DNA of 36,989 nt from Enterococcus italicus DSM 15952 (lineage in GTDB: Bacteria > Bacillota > Bacilli > Lactobacillales > Enterococcaceae): NCBI RefSeq assembly GCF_000185365.1, contig NZ_GL622241.1:1457538-1494526 (forward strand). Reading direction: 5' to 3'. The notes below the pieces were generated by a model. That model did not search any database. It was not told where the DNA came from and saw only the letters and a program-made list of their open reading frames with translations. Both the position numbers and the translations under genes were made by a program. Below, in pieces: positions 13,407 through 21,700 of this stretch (positions within the stretch are counted from its first letter, which is position 1; each line of letters starts with the position of its first letter).

Positions 13407-15767
13407 TCACAGAATATTATCGACACTTGCCCAAAATTGCCGTAAATCTTTTTTGATTGACTGATTATCGTACCGAATCGAAGCCGGTTGCCAGTGTTGG
13501 GGCAGTAATTGGCGATAGGCAGGTTGGCGATAGCGACTGTCAATGAGTAGGATCACCCCGTAATCTTTTTCGTCGCGAATAACCCGACCGCCTGCCTGAA
13601 TGACTTTGTTCATTCCTGGTAAGCGATAGGCGTAATCAAAACCATCTTTTTCTTGGTCTTCAAAATACAACCGCAAGCGCTCTTGCTTTTGATTCATTTG
13701 GGGCAAGCCGACACCAACAATGGCCGTACCGATAAGACGTGTCCCCTTCAGATCAATTCCTTCTGAAAAGACTCCTCCGAGGACACAAAAGCCGACCAAA
13801 GTCTTGGTGGGGGCTGCTTGAAAGGCAGTTAAAAAGTGGCTGCGGTCTTCTTCGCTCATATTCTCCTCTTGCACCATGACTTGGATGGTCGGATAGGCTT
13901 GGCGAAAAGCTGTCAAGGATTGTTGCAAATAGGCATAAGAAGAAAAGAAGATAAGATAATTACCGACTCTTGGCTGCACAAATGTCGCCAATGCTTCTGT
14001 CAAATGAGGTAAGGTTTGATCCCGCTTACGATAGACTGTCTCAATACCAGCCTGAATCATGACGTGTTGTTGCTTTTCCTGGAAAGGACTTTGGGTGCGA
14101 AACCGCATGCTCTCTTCGTCTCCACCTAGAACGGTCTGATAGTAGTCCAGTGGCTGAAAGCTCGCTGAAAACAATGCCGCGCCTTGTGTCTGCTTCAATC
14201 GCATCTCTAATAATGGTGCCGGATCAAGGCAAACTAAGGTCACCTTGATGGTGTCTGTGTCAGATACTATCACGGCAGTCTCAAAGTGATGATCATAAAG
14301 CTCACTAATTTTTAAGTACCGCAATGCAGCAAAATATGTCTCAAGTAATTGTTCGTCGGTACTTTGATTTGCTTGTTTGGCTAATTGTTCCTTGACTTGC
14401 CCCGTCCAGTGAAGCAATAAGTTATCAATGGTGTCAGACTTTGCCTTTTGGTAATGCTCTTTTTTACCCGTGTCATGCAGATATTGGGCAATCGTATCGA
14501 GTTCGTTGATGAGCTTGGTGGTTGTTTTTTTGAGCTTGACGTCATTAGTCGAGTTGTTTAGTATTTGCTCAAAGGAAGCTGAGTCAATGGCTGCTGTAAA
14601 CATTTCTTTTGATCGTTGCACTAGGTTATGGGCTTCGTCGATTAAGACGAGATTTTGATCATTCGATTCATCGAAGAAGCGGCGCAAATAGACATTTGGA
14701 TCAAAGGCATAATTGTAATCCCCGATAATGACATCGCACCAGAGACTAATATCCAACGAAAACTCAAAGGGACAAATTTCATGCTTTTGAGCATAGCGTT
14801 CGATGACTTCACGGGTGAAAGTATCTTCATGGTGTAAACTGTCCCACAAGGCTTCATTCAAGCGATCATAATAGCCATTTGCAAAGCGACAATCGACTGG
14901 ATTACACGTTTGCTTATCCAAAAAACAAATTTTTTCTTTGGCCGTTAATGTGACCGACTTACTTTTTAGACCCGCTTGCCGTAAATGTTCCATCGCGTCT
15001 TCTGCCACTTGCCTTGTAATGGTTTTGGCCGTCAAATAAAACAGATGATCTTCCTCTTCTTCTCCTAGACTCTTTAGGGTCGGGAAAAGGGTCGCCATGG
15101 TCTTTCCTGTTCCAGTCGGCGCTTCACAAAATAGTGTGCGTTTGGCTTTCATTGTCTTATAGACAACAGCTGACAACGCTCGCTGCCCAGGTCGAAAAGA
15201 GCCATGCGGAAAAGTTAGTTCTTTTATTGATTTATTGCGGTGTTTTCGCCACGTGCGCTTAAAGACGAGCCAACGATGGTATTCTTTTACTAGTTGCTCA
15301 AAAAAGTTTGTCAGTTCGTCGAGTTGATAGGTCTTGGTTTGCTGAGTCAGCTTTTTCTCGGTGGTTTGGTAGTATGATAAGCGAATACGCATCTGTGAAA
15401 CATGAGCTTCTTTGGCATAGATATAGGCATAGACCATCGCCTGGGCAAAGTACAAGGCCAAGGTCTCTTCGGTCAGTGACTCAAACGGTACTTCAGACGT
15501 CTTAATCTCATCAATCACCCAGTCTTCCTCTGCACGAAAAAGACCATCCGCCCGTCCCTCGACGAGCAAATGATCTTTTTCAATCACGGCCTCATACGAC
15601 AATGCTACTTCTTTTTGGTATTCTGGCTCAGTTGCTTGTTTTTGAAGCTTCCGATGAATCGCGGCACCTTCTTGTGCGGTATGCAGACTGACCGTGCGAT
15701 TATCGATGCTCCCTTTTTTTAGCACAAATTCGACTAATTTTCGTACTGCTATTTTCTCTTGTGGCAT
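13407..15767 (-). CDS. DinG-like Fe-S helicase with N-terminal PD-(D/E)XK nuclease region
   Basis: An ATP-dependent superfamily 2 DNA helicase of 786 residues. Walker A is APTGTGKT (216-223) and the DEAH box is at 377-380. Four cysteines between them (C281, C288, C293, C332) are placed as in the XPD/DinG iron-sulfur cluster, and motif VI is QAGGRVIRDEKDYG near residue 720. The first 170 residues carry H38, D74 (GRADG), E87-x-K89 (DEIKTS) and Q109-x3-Y113, the Cas4/RecB-type nuclease set. It probably unwinds and trims damaged DNA or flaps; partners are not visible. AGGAAG precedes the ATG at 15767. Known in Lactobacillales as a DinG-family protein; the nuclease call is from motifs. Confidence 0.85.
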   Translation of the reverse strand: MPQEKIAVRKLVEFVLKKGSIDNRTVSLHTAQEGAAIHRKLQKQATEPEYQKEVALSYEAVIEKDHLLVEGRADGLFRAEEDWVIDEIKTSEVPFESLTEETLALYFAQAMVYAYIYAKEAHVSQMRIRLSYYQTTEKKLTQQTKTYQLDELTNFFEQLVKEYHRWLVFKRTWRKHRNKSIKELTFPHGSFRPGQRALSAVVYKTMKAKRTLFCEAPTGTGKTMATLFPTLKSLGEEEEDHLFYLTAKTITRQVAEDAMEHLRQAGLKSKSVTLTAKEKICFLDKQTCNPVDCRFANGYYDRLNEALWDSLHHEDTFTREVIERYAQKHEICPFEFSLDISLWCDVIIGDYNYAFDPNVYLRRFFDESNDQNLVLIDEAHNLVQRSKEMFTAAIDSASFEQILNNSTNDVKLKKTTTKLINELDTIAQYLHDTGKKEHYQKAKSDTIDNLLLHWTGQVKEQLAKQANQSTDEQLLETYFAALRYLKISELYDHHFETAVIVSDTDTIKVTLVCLDPAPLLEMRLKQTQGAALFSASFQPLDYYQTVLGGDEESMRFRTQSPFQEKQQHVMIQAGIETVYRKRDQTLPHLTEALATFVQPRVGNYLIFFSSYAYLQQSLTAFRQAYPTIQVMVQEENMSEEDRSHFLTAFQAAPTKTLVGFCVLGGVFSEGIDLKGTRLIGTAIVGVGLPQMNQKQERLRLYFEDQEKDGFDYAYRLPGMNKVIQAGGRVIRDEKDYGVILLIDSRYRQPAYRQLLPQHWQPASIRYDNQSIKKDLRQFWASVDNIL

Positions 15768-15807
15768 GTGACTTCCTTTTTTCCCGTTTTCTTTTAATCC
15801 TACCTTG

Positions 15808-16182
15808 TTAGCGTCCTTTTTTCAAATAATCTTGTATTGATTTAATAAAAGCCTTCATTCGCTTTGTATCGAAGCCCATTTTTTGATAATTTTCTAAAAT
15901 CGAATGAATCTCCATAAACAAATAACTTACATAAAAGGCATACAACAAGCCAATCCCAGCTTTAAGTGGTATTAATAGGCTCACAGGTAAAAAGAAGAGC
16001 AGTAATAATAGACTGCTGACTTTCCTTAAAATCCCGTTAATGCCGATTTTGGAGGTGAATTCGTGGGTAATTTTGGCCGCCACAATACCACTGACCAAAT
16101 CGACAAACATCGCCAAACACAACAAAGCCAATAAATACAAAACGTCTTGTTCCATTAATTCTTGAAAGACTACTTTCATCAT
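15808..16182 (-). CDS. Holin-like membrane protein (phage holin family 4)
   Basis: A 124-residue membrane protein of the toxin-secretion/phage lysis holin type: an N-terminal helix YLLALLCLAMFVDLVSGIVAA with the family's D-x-x-SG pattern, two more hydrophobic segments (about 45-65 and 70-90), and a charged C-terminal tail ending in KKGR. GAGGAAG precedes the first of two ATG codons. There is no endolysin next to it and no other phage gene in this part of the window, so it is probably a chromosomal holin homologue, perhaps for protein release, rather than part of a prophage. It lies 40 bases upstream of the helicase gene. Confidence 0.75.
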   Translation of the reverse strand: MMKVVFQELMEQDVLYLLALLCLAMFVDLVSGIVAAKITHEFTSKIGINGILRKVSSLLLLLFFLPVSLLIPLKAGIGLLYAFYVSYLFMEIHSILENYQKMGFDTKRMKAFIKSIQDYLKKGR

Positions 16183-16240
16183 CTCACTTCCTCTCTACTC
16201 ATATAAACGTAAAGAAAAAGCGAAATGTCAAAAGAATTTA

Positions 16241-16780
16241 TTATTTACTGATGCGGACTTCATAAATGACGTCATTTTGATCTTTCACTTGAGTGTAATT
16301 GTCATTTTGAAAAGTAAATAGTTGTTGGTAATTGTCTGCCCCTTTGATGAGCAGCTGACTGTCGTCAATCGACACAGTAATGTCAGTTATGACAGTCTCG
16401 TAGACCTTATATGGATCTGCATCATAGGTTTGATCAGGAAACGTCTTCATGACGTCTTCTGCGACTTGATTCGTATCCTGAGACCCATCAGCATTTAATT
16501 TATTGTCTTGGATAATATTGAGGTTATCGACTGGAATATATTGTTTGACGACGGTCATTTGATCGCTCTGAATATCAAATACCCCTTGACTTTGCGGAAA
16601 GTGTGCGGCATCCGTCTGTATCAGCATAAAATTTTGCTTTAACAAAAGTGATTCGCTTGTTGGTTCTGTCGATTCTCTTACCGAGTCGGTCGTCACATGG
16701 ATTGTCGTATCAGCCGCCTTTTGGCAACCAACTAACATGATGCATACAATAAATAGTCCAAGAAAACGATACTGTTTCAA
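16241..16780 (-). CDS. Hypothetical lipoprotein
   Basis: A 179-residue secreted lipoprotein. The N-terminus KQYRFLGLFIVCIMLVGC ends in a lipobox LVGC with the lipidated cysteine at residue 19. Start: TTG at 16780, with AGGAGAG six bases upstream. A longer frame from 16816 has no ribosome binding site and would place a charged stretch before the signal peptide. The mature part begins with a Thr/Ser-rich linker, then a small domain with VYETVITDITVSIDDSQLLIKG. I recognise no family. It is divergent from the MBL hydrolase gene, with a 200-base AT-rich region between. Confidence 0.7.
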   Translation of the reverse strand: MKQYRFLGLFIVCIMLVGCQKAADTTIHVTTDSVRESTEPTSESLLLKQNFMLIQTDAAHFPQSQGVFDIQSDQMTVVKQYIPVDNLNIIQDNKLNADGSQDTNQVAEDVMKTFPDQTYDADPYKVYETVITDITVSIDDSQLLIKGADNYQQLFTFQNDNYTQVKDQNDVIYEVRISK

Positions 16781-16917
16781 GCGAATCTCTCCTTTTCTCG
16801 CAATTCTTGGTTTCATTTTACCTTATGAAACCAGCACACTATTTTTTTTGTGAAGAAATTTAGCTTTTTCTCAGCTGATTTTCGCTTTTTTCTTTTTTTT
16901 CTCTGACTCATCCTGCT

Positions 16918-16946
16918 TTGTCAGTTTATATATGATAAGGTATACT
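16918..16946 (+). promoter_or_regulatory. Promoter of the MBL hydrolase gene
   Basis: TTGTCA (16918-16923), a 17-base spacer and TATACT (16941-16946), about 29 bases before the ATG with AAGGAGG between. Confidence 0.75.
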
Positions 16947-16974
16947 TAAATGAATAAGAAAAGGAGGATGTTTC

Positions 16975-17595
16975 ATGAATATCCAGCAAATTGTCACAGG
17001 ACCAGTACAAGAAAATTGCTATTTGCTATGGCAGAATAATGAGCTGTTGGTCGTAGATCCAGGTGCAGATGCAAAAAAGATCAGTGCCGCAATCAAAAAA
17101 ACAGCTGCCACTCCACTAGCAATCATTCTTACGCATACCCATTACGATCATATCGGTGCGGTTGACGCGATTCGCGATGAGTATCAGATTCCCGTCTATG
17201 TCAGCTCTGATGAACAAGAATGGCTCCAATCCCCACCAAAAAACCTATCTGGTCGTCATCCAGAATTAGGTCCCATTACTGCCCGCAATGCCGAGCATGA
17301 GTTTGAGTTGAATGATACGCTTACGATTGGCTCCTTTTCATTTGAAGTCGTCCCTACTCCTGGCCATTCGATCGGTAGTGTCAGCTTCATCTTTGATTCA
17401 TTTGTAGTATGTGGCGATGCTTTGTTTAAAGGTAGCATCGGTAGAACGGATTTATATACTGGGAATTTGGAACAATTACTAAACAGCATCCAGACTCAAC
17501 TATTTACTTTACCAGATTCCTTTGATGCTTACCCTGGGCACGGTGAACCAACCACGATTGGTCACGAAAAAGCAACTAACCCTTTTTTTAACTAA
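16975..17595 (+). CDS. Metallo-beta-lactamase-fold hydrolase, glyoxalase II-like
   Basis: A 206-residue cytoplasmic hydrolase binding two metal ions. Visible ligands are HTHYDH (54-59), the histidine of PTPGHS, the aspartate of CGDALF and the histidine of YPGHGE near the C-terminus. The short length without the glutathione-binding C-terminal domain fits the YcbL/YqgX type of glyoxalase II-like protein, which may cleave thioesters. The true substrate is unknown. A strong promoter and AAGGAGG precede it. It is followed 38 bases later by the phosphatase gene, and the two probably share a transcript ending at the hairpin at 18326. Confidence 0.85.
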   Translation: MNIQQIVTGPVQENCYLLWQNNELLVVDPGADAKKISAAIKKTAATPLAIILTHTHYDHIGAVDAIRDEYQIPVYVSSDEQEWLQSPPKNLSGRHPELGPITARNAEHEFELNDTLTIGSFSFEVVPTPGHSIGSVSFIFDSFVVCGDALFKGSIGRTDLYTGNLEQLLNSIQTQLFTLPDSFDAYPGHGEPTTIGHEKATNPFFN

Positions 17596-17633
17596 ATTTA
17601 CGCAAAGAACAAGTATAGAACGGAGGAATCTTC

Positions 17634-18317
17634 ATGGCAAAAACTGAATTATATGTCGTTCGTCACGGTAAAACAATGTTTAACACAGTACAACGGGTAC
17701 AAGGATGGTGTGATACTCCTTTGACAAAAAGTGGGGTTGAACGGATTCAATATTTAGGAAGTGGACTGAGTGATATTCCTTTTGTTGAAGCAGTCTCAAG
17801 TGATAGTGGACGAGCAATTGAAACGATGCGCCGAATTTTAAAAGAACATCCAAACGGCAAAGACATTCCTTATCATACCGATGAACGAATTCGTGAGTGG
17901 TGTTTTGGTTCCCTTGAAGGTGGCTATGATGCAGAAATGTGGGGTGTTATCCCTAGAATTTTGAATTTTCCAGATTATGACAATATGATTGCCAATCATG
18001 TCTCATTCGAAGATATTTGTAATGCCATTTATGATGCTGATACGGCTAACTGGGCTGAGACCTACCAACAATTATCGACAAGAGTCTGGACTGGCTTTGA
18101 GGACATCGCCCATCGTGTCGAAAAAAATGGCGGTGGCAAAGCAGTCGTCGTGTCTCACGGCTTAACGATCGCCTTCTTGATGCATCTGATTAATGAAGAA
18201 AACACTGTTCGCGTCGATATCGACAATGGATCAGTGACACGCCTCTTGTACGAAAATGGCAAGTTTACCATTGAAGAGTTTGCCAGTACGGCTTACATTG
18301 AAAAAGGAATGAACTAA
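17634..18317 (+). CDS. Histidine phosphatase family protein
   Basis: A 227-residue cytoplasmic phosphatase of the phosphoglycerate-mutase-like superfamily. It has the RHG motif at residues 10-12 (YVVRHGKT) with the phospho-accepting histidine, QGWCDTPLT for substrate binding, the catalytic acid region IREWCFGSLEGG and the second histidine in VVVSHGLTI. It is too short and motif-poor for a true glycolytic mutase, so it is probably a broad phosphatase such as the PhoE/GpmB type. CGGAGGAATC precedes the ATG. Second gene of a likely pair with the MBL hydrolase. Confidence 0.85.
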   Translation: MAKTELYVVRHGKTMFNTVQRVQGWCDTPLTKSGVERIQYLGSGLSDIPFVEAVSSDSGRAIETMRRILKEHPNGKDIPYHTDERIREWCFGSLEGGYDAEMWGVIPRILNFPDYDNMIANHVSFEDICNAIYDADTANWAETYQQLSTRVWTGFEDIAHRVEKNGGGKAVVVSHGLTIAFLMHLINEENTVRVDIDNGSVTRLLYENGKFTIEEFASTAYIEKGMN

Positions 18318-18325
18318 TCAATAAG

Positions 18326-18407
18326 AACCATAAGTTTTAAGAAGATGGAAAAATTGCTATTTGGAGCGTTTTCTTTACACTTCTTTACAAAACTTATGGT
18401 TTTTTTC
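18326..18407 (+). terminator. Long-loop terminator after the phosphatase gene
   Basis: A perfect 13-bp stem, AACCATAAGTTTT (18326-18338) with 18389-18401, encloses a 50-base loop and is followed by a run of T. Confidence 0.75.
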
Positions 18408-18461
18408 TTTGCTGACCTGTCGTATACTAAATTCGTATGAATTTTTGAAGGGAATGAAAGT

Positions 18462-19295
18462 ATGTTTATTGAAAATTTTATAAAAGCAATTATCTTTGGG
18501 ATTGTTGAGGGCATTACCGAATGGCTGCCGATTAGTAGTACAGGCCATTTAATCTTGGCTGATGAGTTACTCAAGATGCAAGAGTCAGAAGCGTTTATGA
18601 CGATGTTTAATGTAGTTATTCAATTAGGTGCCATCTTGGCGGTCGTTGTATTGTACTTCCACAAATTAAACCCATTTGCCCTTAGCAAATCCAAGGCTGA
18701 AAAAAACGATACTTGGTCACTGTGGTTTAAAGTAATCGTAGCTATTTTGCCATCCGTCATCATTGGATTGCCATTAGATGATTGGTTGGATGCTCATTTT
18801 TATAACTTTATTTCAGTTGCTATTATGTTAATTGTATATGGGGTTGCCTTTATCGTCGTGGAAAAAAGAAATCGTAGCATCACACCGAAGATTACAGAAT
18901 TTCATCAAATCACGTATAAATTGGCGTTATTCATTGGTATGTTCCAAGTGCTTGCTTTAATCCCTGGGACATCACGCTCTGGTGCAACGATTTTAGGTGG
19001 GATTTTATTAGGAGCGTCACGCTTTATCTCTGCTGAATTCTCATTCTTCCTAGGAATTCCGACCATGTTTGGCGCAAGTTTACTAAAAATCGTCAAATTT
19101 TTCGCAGAAGGACATTCTTTTACGACAGAAAATACGATCATATTATTAACAGGAACAGTCGTTTCCTTCTTCGTATCGATTCTAGCTATAAAATTCTTGA
19201 TTTCTTACATTAAGAAAAATGACTTTACTGCCTTTGGATGGTACCGAATAGTTCTTGGTATCATTTTAATCGGCTATTGGGTAGTCGCTCGATAG
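18462..19295 (+). CDS. uppP: Undecaprenyl-diphosphatase (BacA/UppP)
   Basis: An integral membrane enzyme that removes a phosphate from undecaprenyl diphosphate, recycling the lipid carrier for peptidoglycan and other wall polymers; it can confer bacitracin tolerance. The 277-residue length is typical. The first signature [13 protein letters not shown] is at residues 17-29, and the second is PGTSRSGAT in the middle of the protein (about 168-176), with catalytic Ser, His and Arg present. About eight membrane helices are seen. AAGGGAATG precedes the ATG. It is a single-gene unit ended by the two hairpins at 19361-19448. Confidence 0.95.
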   Translation: MFIENFIKAIIFGIVEGITEWLPISSTGHLILADELLKMQESEAFMTMFNVVIQLGAILAVVVLYFHKLNPFALSKSKAEKNDTWSLWFKVIVAILPSVIIGLPLDDWLDAHFYNFISVAIMLIVYGVAFIVVEKRNRSITPKITEFHQITYKLALFIGMFQVLALIPGTSRSGATILGGILLGASRFISAEFSFFLGIPTMFGASLLKIVKFFAEGHSFTTENTIILLTGTVVSFFVSILAIKFLISYIKKNDFTAFGWYRIVLGIILIGYWVVAR

Positions 19296-19360
19296 AAACT
19301 GTCTACTATCAAAAATTTGCTGCTGCAAAATTCGACAAACTAGCACGCTAGTACAACGAA

Positions 19361-19415
19361 AGACCAGAAAATCCAAAAGTTTGAAAAACAACTACTGGAT
19401 TTTCTGGTCTTTTTG
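19361..19415 (+). terminator. Terminator of uppP (repeat-type)
   Basis: AGACCAGAAAATCCA (19361-19375) pairs perfectly with 19396-19410, followed by TTTTT. A 22-base part including the T tail (19397-19418) recurs on the other strand at 26182-26203. Confidence 0.85.
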
Positions 19416-19421
19416 CTTGTA

Positions 19422-19448
19422 GCTGAGCATTTTTGCCTCAGCCTTTTT
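19422..19448 (+). terminator. Second hairpin after uppP
   Basis: GCTGAG (19422-19427) pairs with CTCAGC (19437-19442), followed by CTTTTTTT. It backs up the first terminator, between converging uppP and the DUF47 gene. Confidence 0.6.
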
Positions 19449-20072
19449 TTATGAATTTTTAATGACAACCCCACCTATTAATTCTACTACATATTCAGCA
19501 TCATTAATGGTAGTCTCAAAACGTTCATATACGTCTTTCCATTTGATAATTTCTAAAACTTGTGTGCCATCCGTAAACAATTGTTTCTTCAAACGACTGA
19601 ATAGACGATCAGCTTCTGATTCGGTTTCGGTCACTTGTTTAATCATTTGTTTCAATTTTTTCGAATTTTTGAACTTCGGAAATTCCTTCATCGCTACTTC
19701 TAAACCATCGCAGGCGCGACGAACATAATTAGCAAATAAATCTGTTTCTAGTCGCATCGCTGAAATTGCTAAATTTTCAAAAAGATACGTTAAACTATTG
19801 ATTCCATCAAGTACATCATCCAAATGAGTCGCGACTTCCAAGATATCTTCTCGATCGATTGGTGTAATAAATGAATCGTAAAGTTCATTTGTGATTTCAT
19901 CCACGATAGCATCTGCTTGATGTTCATAGTCATGGATTTTTTGAGAATAGCCATCTAAATTTTCTTGCGAAAAATTTTGAACCAATTCTTCTAAACAAAT
20001 CGCTGCTTTTTGTATCAGGACTGCTAATTCATTTAATTTTTGAAAATAATTGTATTGTTTTTTTCTAGCCAT
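19449..20072 (-). CDS. DUF47/PhoU-like partner of phosphate transporter
   Basis: A 207-residue, all-helical cytoplasmic protein of the DUF47 (TIGR00153) family, distantly related to PhoU. Repeated E-x2-x-D helices with metal-binding-type acid clusters are visible (YEHQADAIVDEIT and ETESEADRLF). It normally works with PiT-type transporters to control phosphate or metal-phosphate entry. ATG at 20072 has AAGGAG six bases upstream; the TTG two codons earlier lies within that spacing. It starts 11 bases after the PiT stop codon, so the two genes form an operon. Confidence 0.9.
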   Translation of the reverse strand: MARKKQYNYFQKLNELAVLIQKAAICLEELVQNFSQENLDGYSQKIHDYEHQADAIVDEITNELYDSFITPIDREDILEVATHLDDVLDGINSLTYLFENLAISAMRLETDLFANYVRRACDGLEVAMKEFPKFKNSKKLKQMIKQVTETESEADRLFSRLKKQLFTDGTQVLEIIKWKDVYERFETTINDAEYVVELIGGVVIKNS

Positions 20073-20083
20073 CTTCAATCTCC

Positions 20084-21100
20084 TTAAAATATTGCTACGA
20101 ACAATTTAGCCATCAAATATGCAATTAACCCACAACCAGGAAAGGTCATAATCCAAGCGAAAAGCATCTCTTTTACGATTTTCCAATCGACACTTGATAG
20201 ACGCTTCGACGCTCCTACTCCCATGATTGCTGTCGTTTTTGTATGAGTCGTAGATACTGGTATCCCTAACACAGAAGCCAAAAATAAACAGATAGCAGCA
20301 CTTAAGTCTGCTGAAAACCCTTGATATACTTCTAATTTCACCATATCCATGCCGACCGACTTGATAATCTTCATGCCACCAACTGACGTTCCTAATCCCA
20401 TCGTCAATGAACAAAGTGCCATCACCCATAGCGGAATGGTAAAACCGTTACCCGTTTTTTCTGCTAGGTTATTGTAATAAAGACCTAACATAAATACACC
20501 CATGAATTTTTGACCGTCTTGTGCACCGTGCAAAAAGGCGTTGGCAGCTGCACCAAAGGCTTGACCATACGTAAAGAATTTGTTTGCCTTTCTTCTTGGT
20601 ACATTTCTAAAACATAGTACAACGAGCTTGGTAATCAAATACCCTCCGAAAAAGCCTATCGCTGTTGATACAATCAAACCAACTAATACTTTACTCCATT
20701 CCGCCATATTGACTGCAGCTACACCACCCAGTGCCATAGCGGAGCCAGTCAAGCCAGCAATCAGTGCATGTGATTCACTGGTCGGAATACCAAAAAACCA
20801 CGCAGCTACTGCCCAGACAACAATTGAAAAAAGCGAAGCAGCCAACGCAACTTGCGCAGCCTGTAATCCTTGCGCTTCGAAATTGACAATGTTGCTGATT
20901 GTTTCGGCTACTTGTGCATTGAAATACGTCATCACCAATGCACCCAAGAAGTTCATAATTACAGCCAAACCAATTGCAAAATTCGGCCTTAATACTCTCG
21001 TAGAAACTGCCGTCGCGATTGCATTTGGCGCATCCGTCCAACCATTAACAAAAATAACCCCCATAACCAACACAATTGTAACAATAAGGGCGATACTCAT
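20084..21100 (-). CDS. pit: PiT-family inorganic phosphate transporter
   Basis: A membrane transporter for inorganic phosphate, probably as a metal-phosphate complex driven by protons or sodium. The 338-residue protein has the duplicated PiT signature: N-terminal GWTDAPNAIATAVSTRVL and C-terminal-half GVGASKRLSSVDW after PVSTTHTKT. About ten membrane helices are seen. The ATG at 21100 is preceded by GGTGGTGA; the longer frame from 21148 starts inside the probable promoter region and is rejected. It is first in the operon with the DUF47 gene. Confidence 0.92.
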   Translation of the reverse strand: MSIALIVTIVLVMGVIFVNGWTDAPNAIATAVSTRVLRPNFAIGLAVIMNFLGALVMTYFNAQVAETISNIVNFEAQGLQAAQVALAASLFSIVVWAVAAWFFGIPTSESHALIAGLTGSAMALGGVAAVNMAEWSKVLVGLIVSTAIGFFGGYLITKLVVLCFRNVPRRKANKFFTYGQAFGAAANAFLHGAQDGQKFMGVFMLGLYYNNLAEKTGNGFTIPLWVMALCSLTMGLGTSVGGMKIIKSVGMDMVKLEVYQGFSADLSAAICLFLASVLGIPVSTTHTKTTAIMGVGASKRLSSVDWKIVKEMLFAWIMTFPGCGLIAYLMAKLFVAIF

Positions 21101-21130
21101 TTTTTCACCACCATTTAAATTTTCGTAAGT

Positions 21131-21136
21131 ATCATA
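21131..21136 (-). promoter_or_regulatory. Extended minus-10 promoter of the PiT operon
   Basis: On the minus strand TGGTATGAT gives an extended minus-10 box, with a weak TTTTGA 17 bases upstream. Transcription would start about 20 bases before the ribosome binding site. Confidence 0.5.
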
Positions 21137-21279
21137 CCATAGCCACAATTAAATCAAAACCATTATTTTAAATATTGTAAATTTTATGTATTCATTTTGT
21201 TAATTTATGAAGTTTTTTTTCTTACTCTTCTGGTGATTTCAAAAAAATCTGTTAAGTAAAATTTCTTTACAACTTTTAA

Positions 21280-21308
21280 TTGCAATCGTCGCAAGGATTC
21301 GTTATAAT
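21280..21308 (+). promoter_or_regulatory. Promoter of rpsT
   Basis: TTGCAA (21280-21285), a 17-base spacer and the consensus TATAAT (21303-21308). Expected start of transcription is about 21315. Confidence 0.85.
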
Positions 21309-21321
21309 AATTAGTGTTGAT

Positions 21322-21340
21322 TTATACGATAATCGTATAA
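21322..21340 (+). promoter_or_regulatory. Palindrome in the rpsT leader
   Basis: A perfect 19-base palindrome, TTATACGAT-A-ATCGTATAA, lies inside the transcribed leader, 11 bases before GGAGGTG. As RNA its tight loop makes a full hairpin unlikely; as DNA it looks like an operator. Confidence 0.5.
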
Positions 21341-21364
21341 GACTTTATTTTGGAGGTGAACAAA

Positions 21365-21619
21365 ATGCCAAACATTGAATCTGCAATCAAACGCGTTCGC
21401 ACTAGTGAAATTGCTAATGCGAAAAATTCATCTCAAACAAGCACTATGCGTACAGCAATCAAGAAATTTGAAGAAGCTGTTGCTGCTGGAGCTGAAAACG
21501 TAGATGCGTTATACAAAGAAGCTGCTAAAGCGATTGACATGGCTGAAACAAAAGGATTAATCCATAAAAACAAAGCTAGCCGCGACAAATCTCGCCTAAG
21601 CAAAAAAATCGCTAAATAA
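21365..21619 (+). CDS. rpsT: 30S ribosomal protein S20
   Basis: Binds 16S rRNA early in 30S subunit assembly. The 84-residue, lysine/alanine-rich protein shows the family's [15 protein letters not shown] start and the [15 protein letters not shown] end. The ATG at 21365 has GGAGGTG seven bases upstream; the frame starting at 21350 includes the ribosome binding site and is rejected. It is a single-gene unit with a near-consensus promoter and a complex terminator, convergent with holA as is usual in Enterococcaceae. Confidence 0.97.
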   Translation: MPNIESAIKRVRTSEIANAKNSSQTSTMRTAIKKFEEAVAAGAENVDALYKEAAKAIDMAETKGLIHKNKASRDKSRLSKKIAK

Positions 21620-21620
21620 A

Positions 21621-21700
21621 AAAGAAGTTCCCTTTTGAATTGATTCCTAGAAATTAGCTTACTAGTTTCTAGGAAGTTCGTTCAAGGAACTTCTTTTTTT
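21621..21700 (+). terminator. Branched terminator of rpsT
   Basis: The outer stem AAAGAAGTTCC (21621-21631) pairs with GGAACTTCTTT (21686-21696). An inner stem CCTAGAAA (21646-21653) pairs with TTTCTAGG (21666-21673). A run of T follows. The last bases overlap the holA stop codon. Confidence 0.85.

Noticed and set aside
15808-16182. Prophage lysis module around the holin-like gene
   Set aside because: No endolysin or other phage gene is nearby; flanking genes are ordinary core genes.
19449-20072. PhoU of a Pst system
   Set aside because: The spacing and position next to a PiT gene and the family landmarks fit DUF47; no pst genes are present.
20580-21128. 182-codon plus-strand frame antisense to the phosphate transporter
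   Set aside because: It is the complement of a well-supported PiT gene and shows only Ala/Thr/Lys-rich low complexity.
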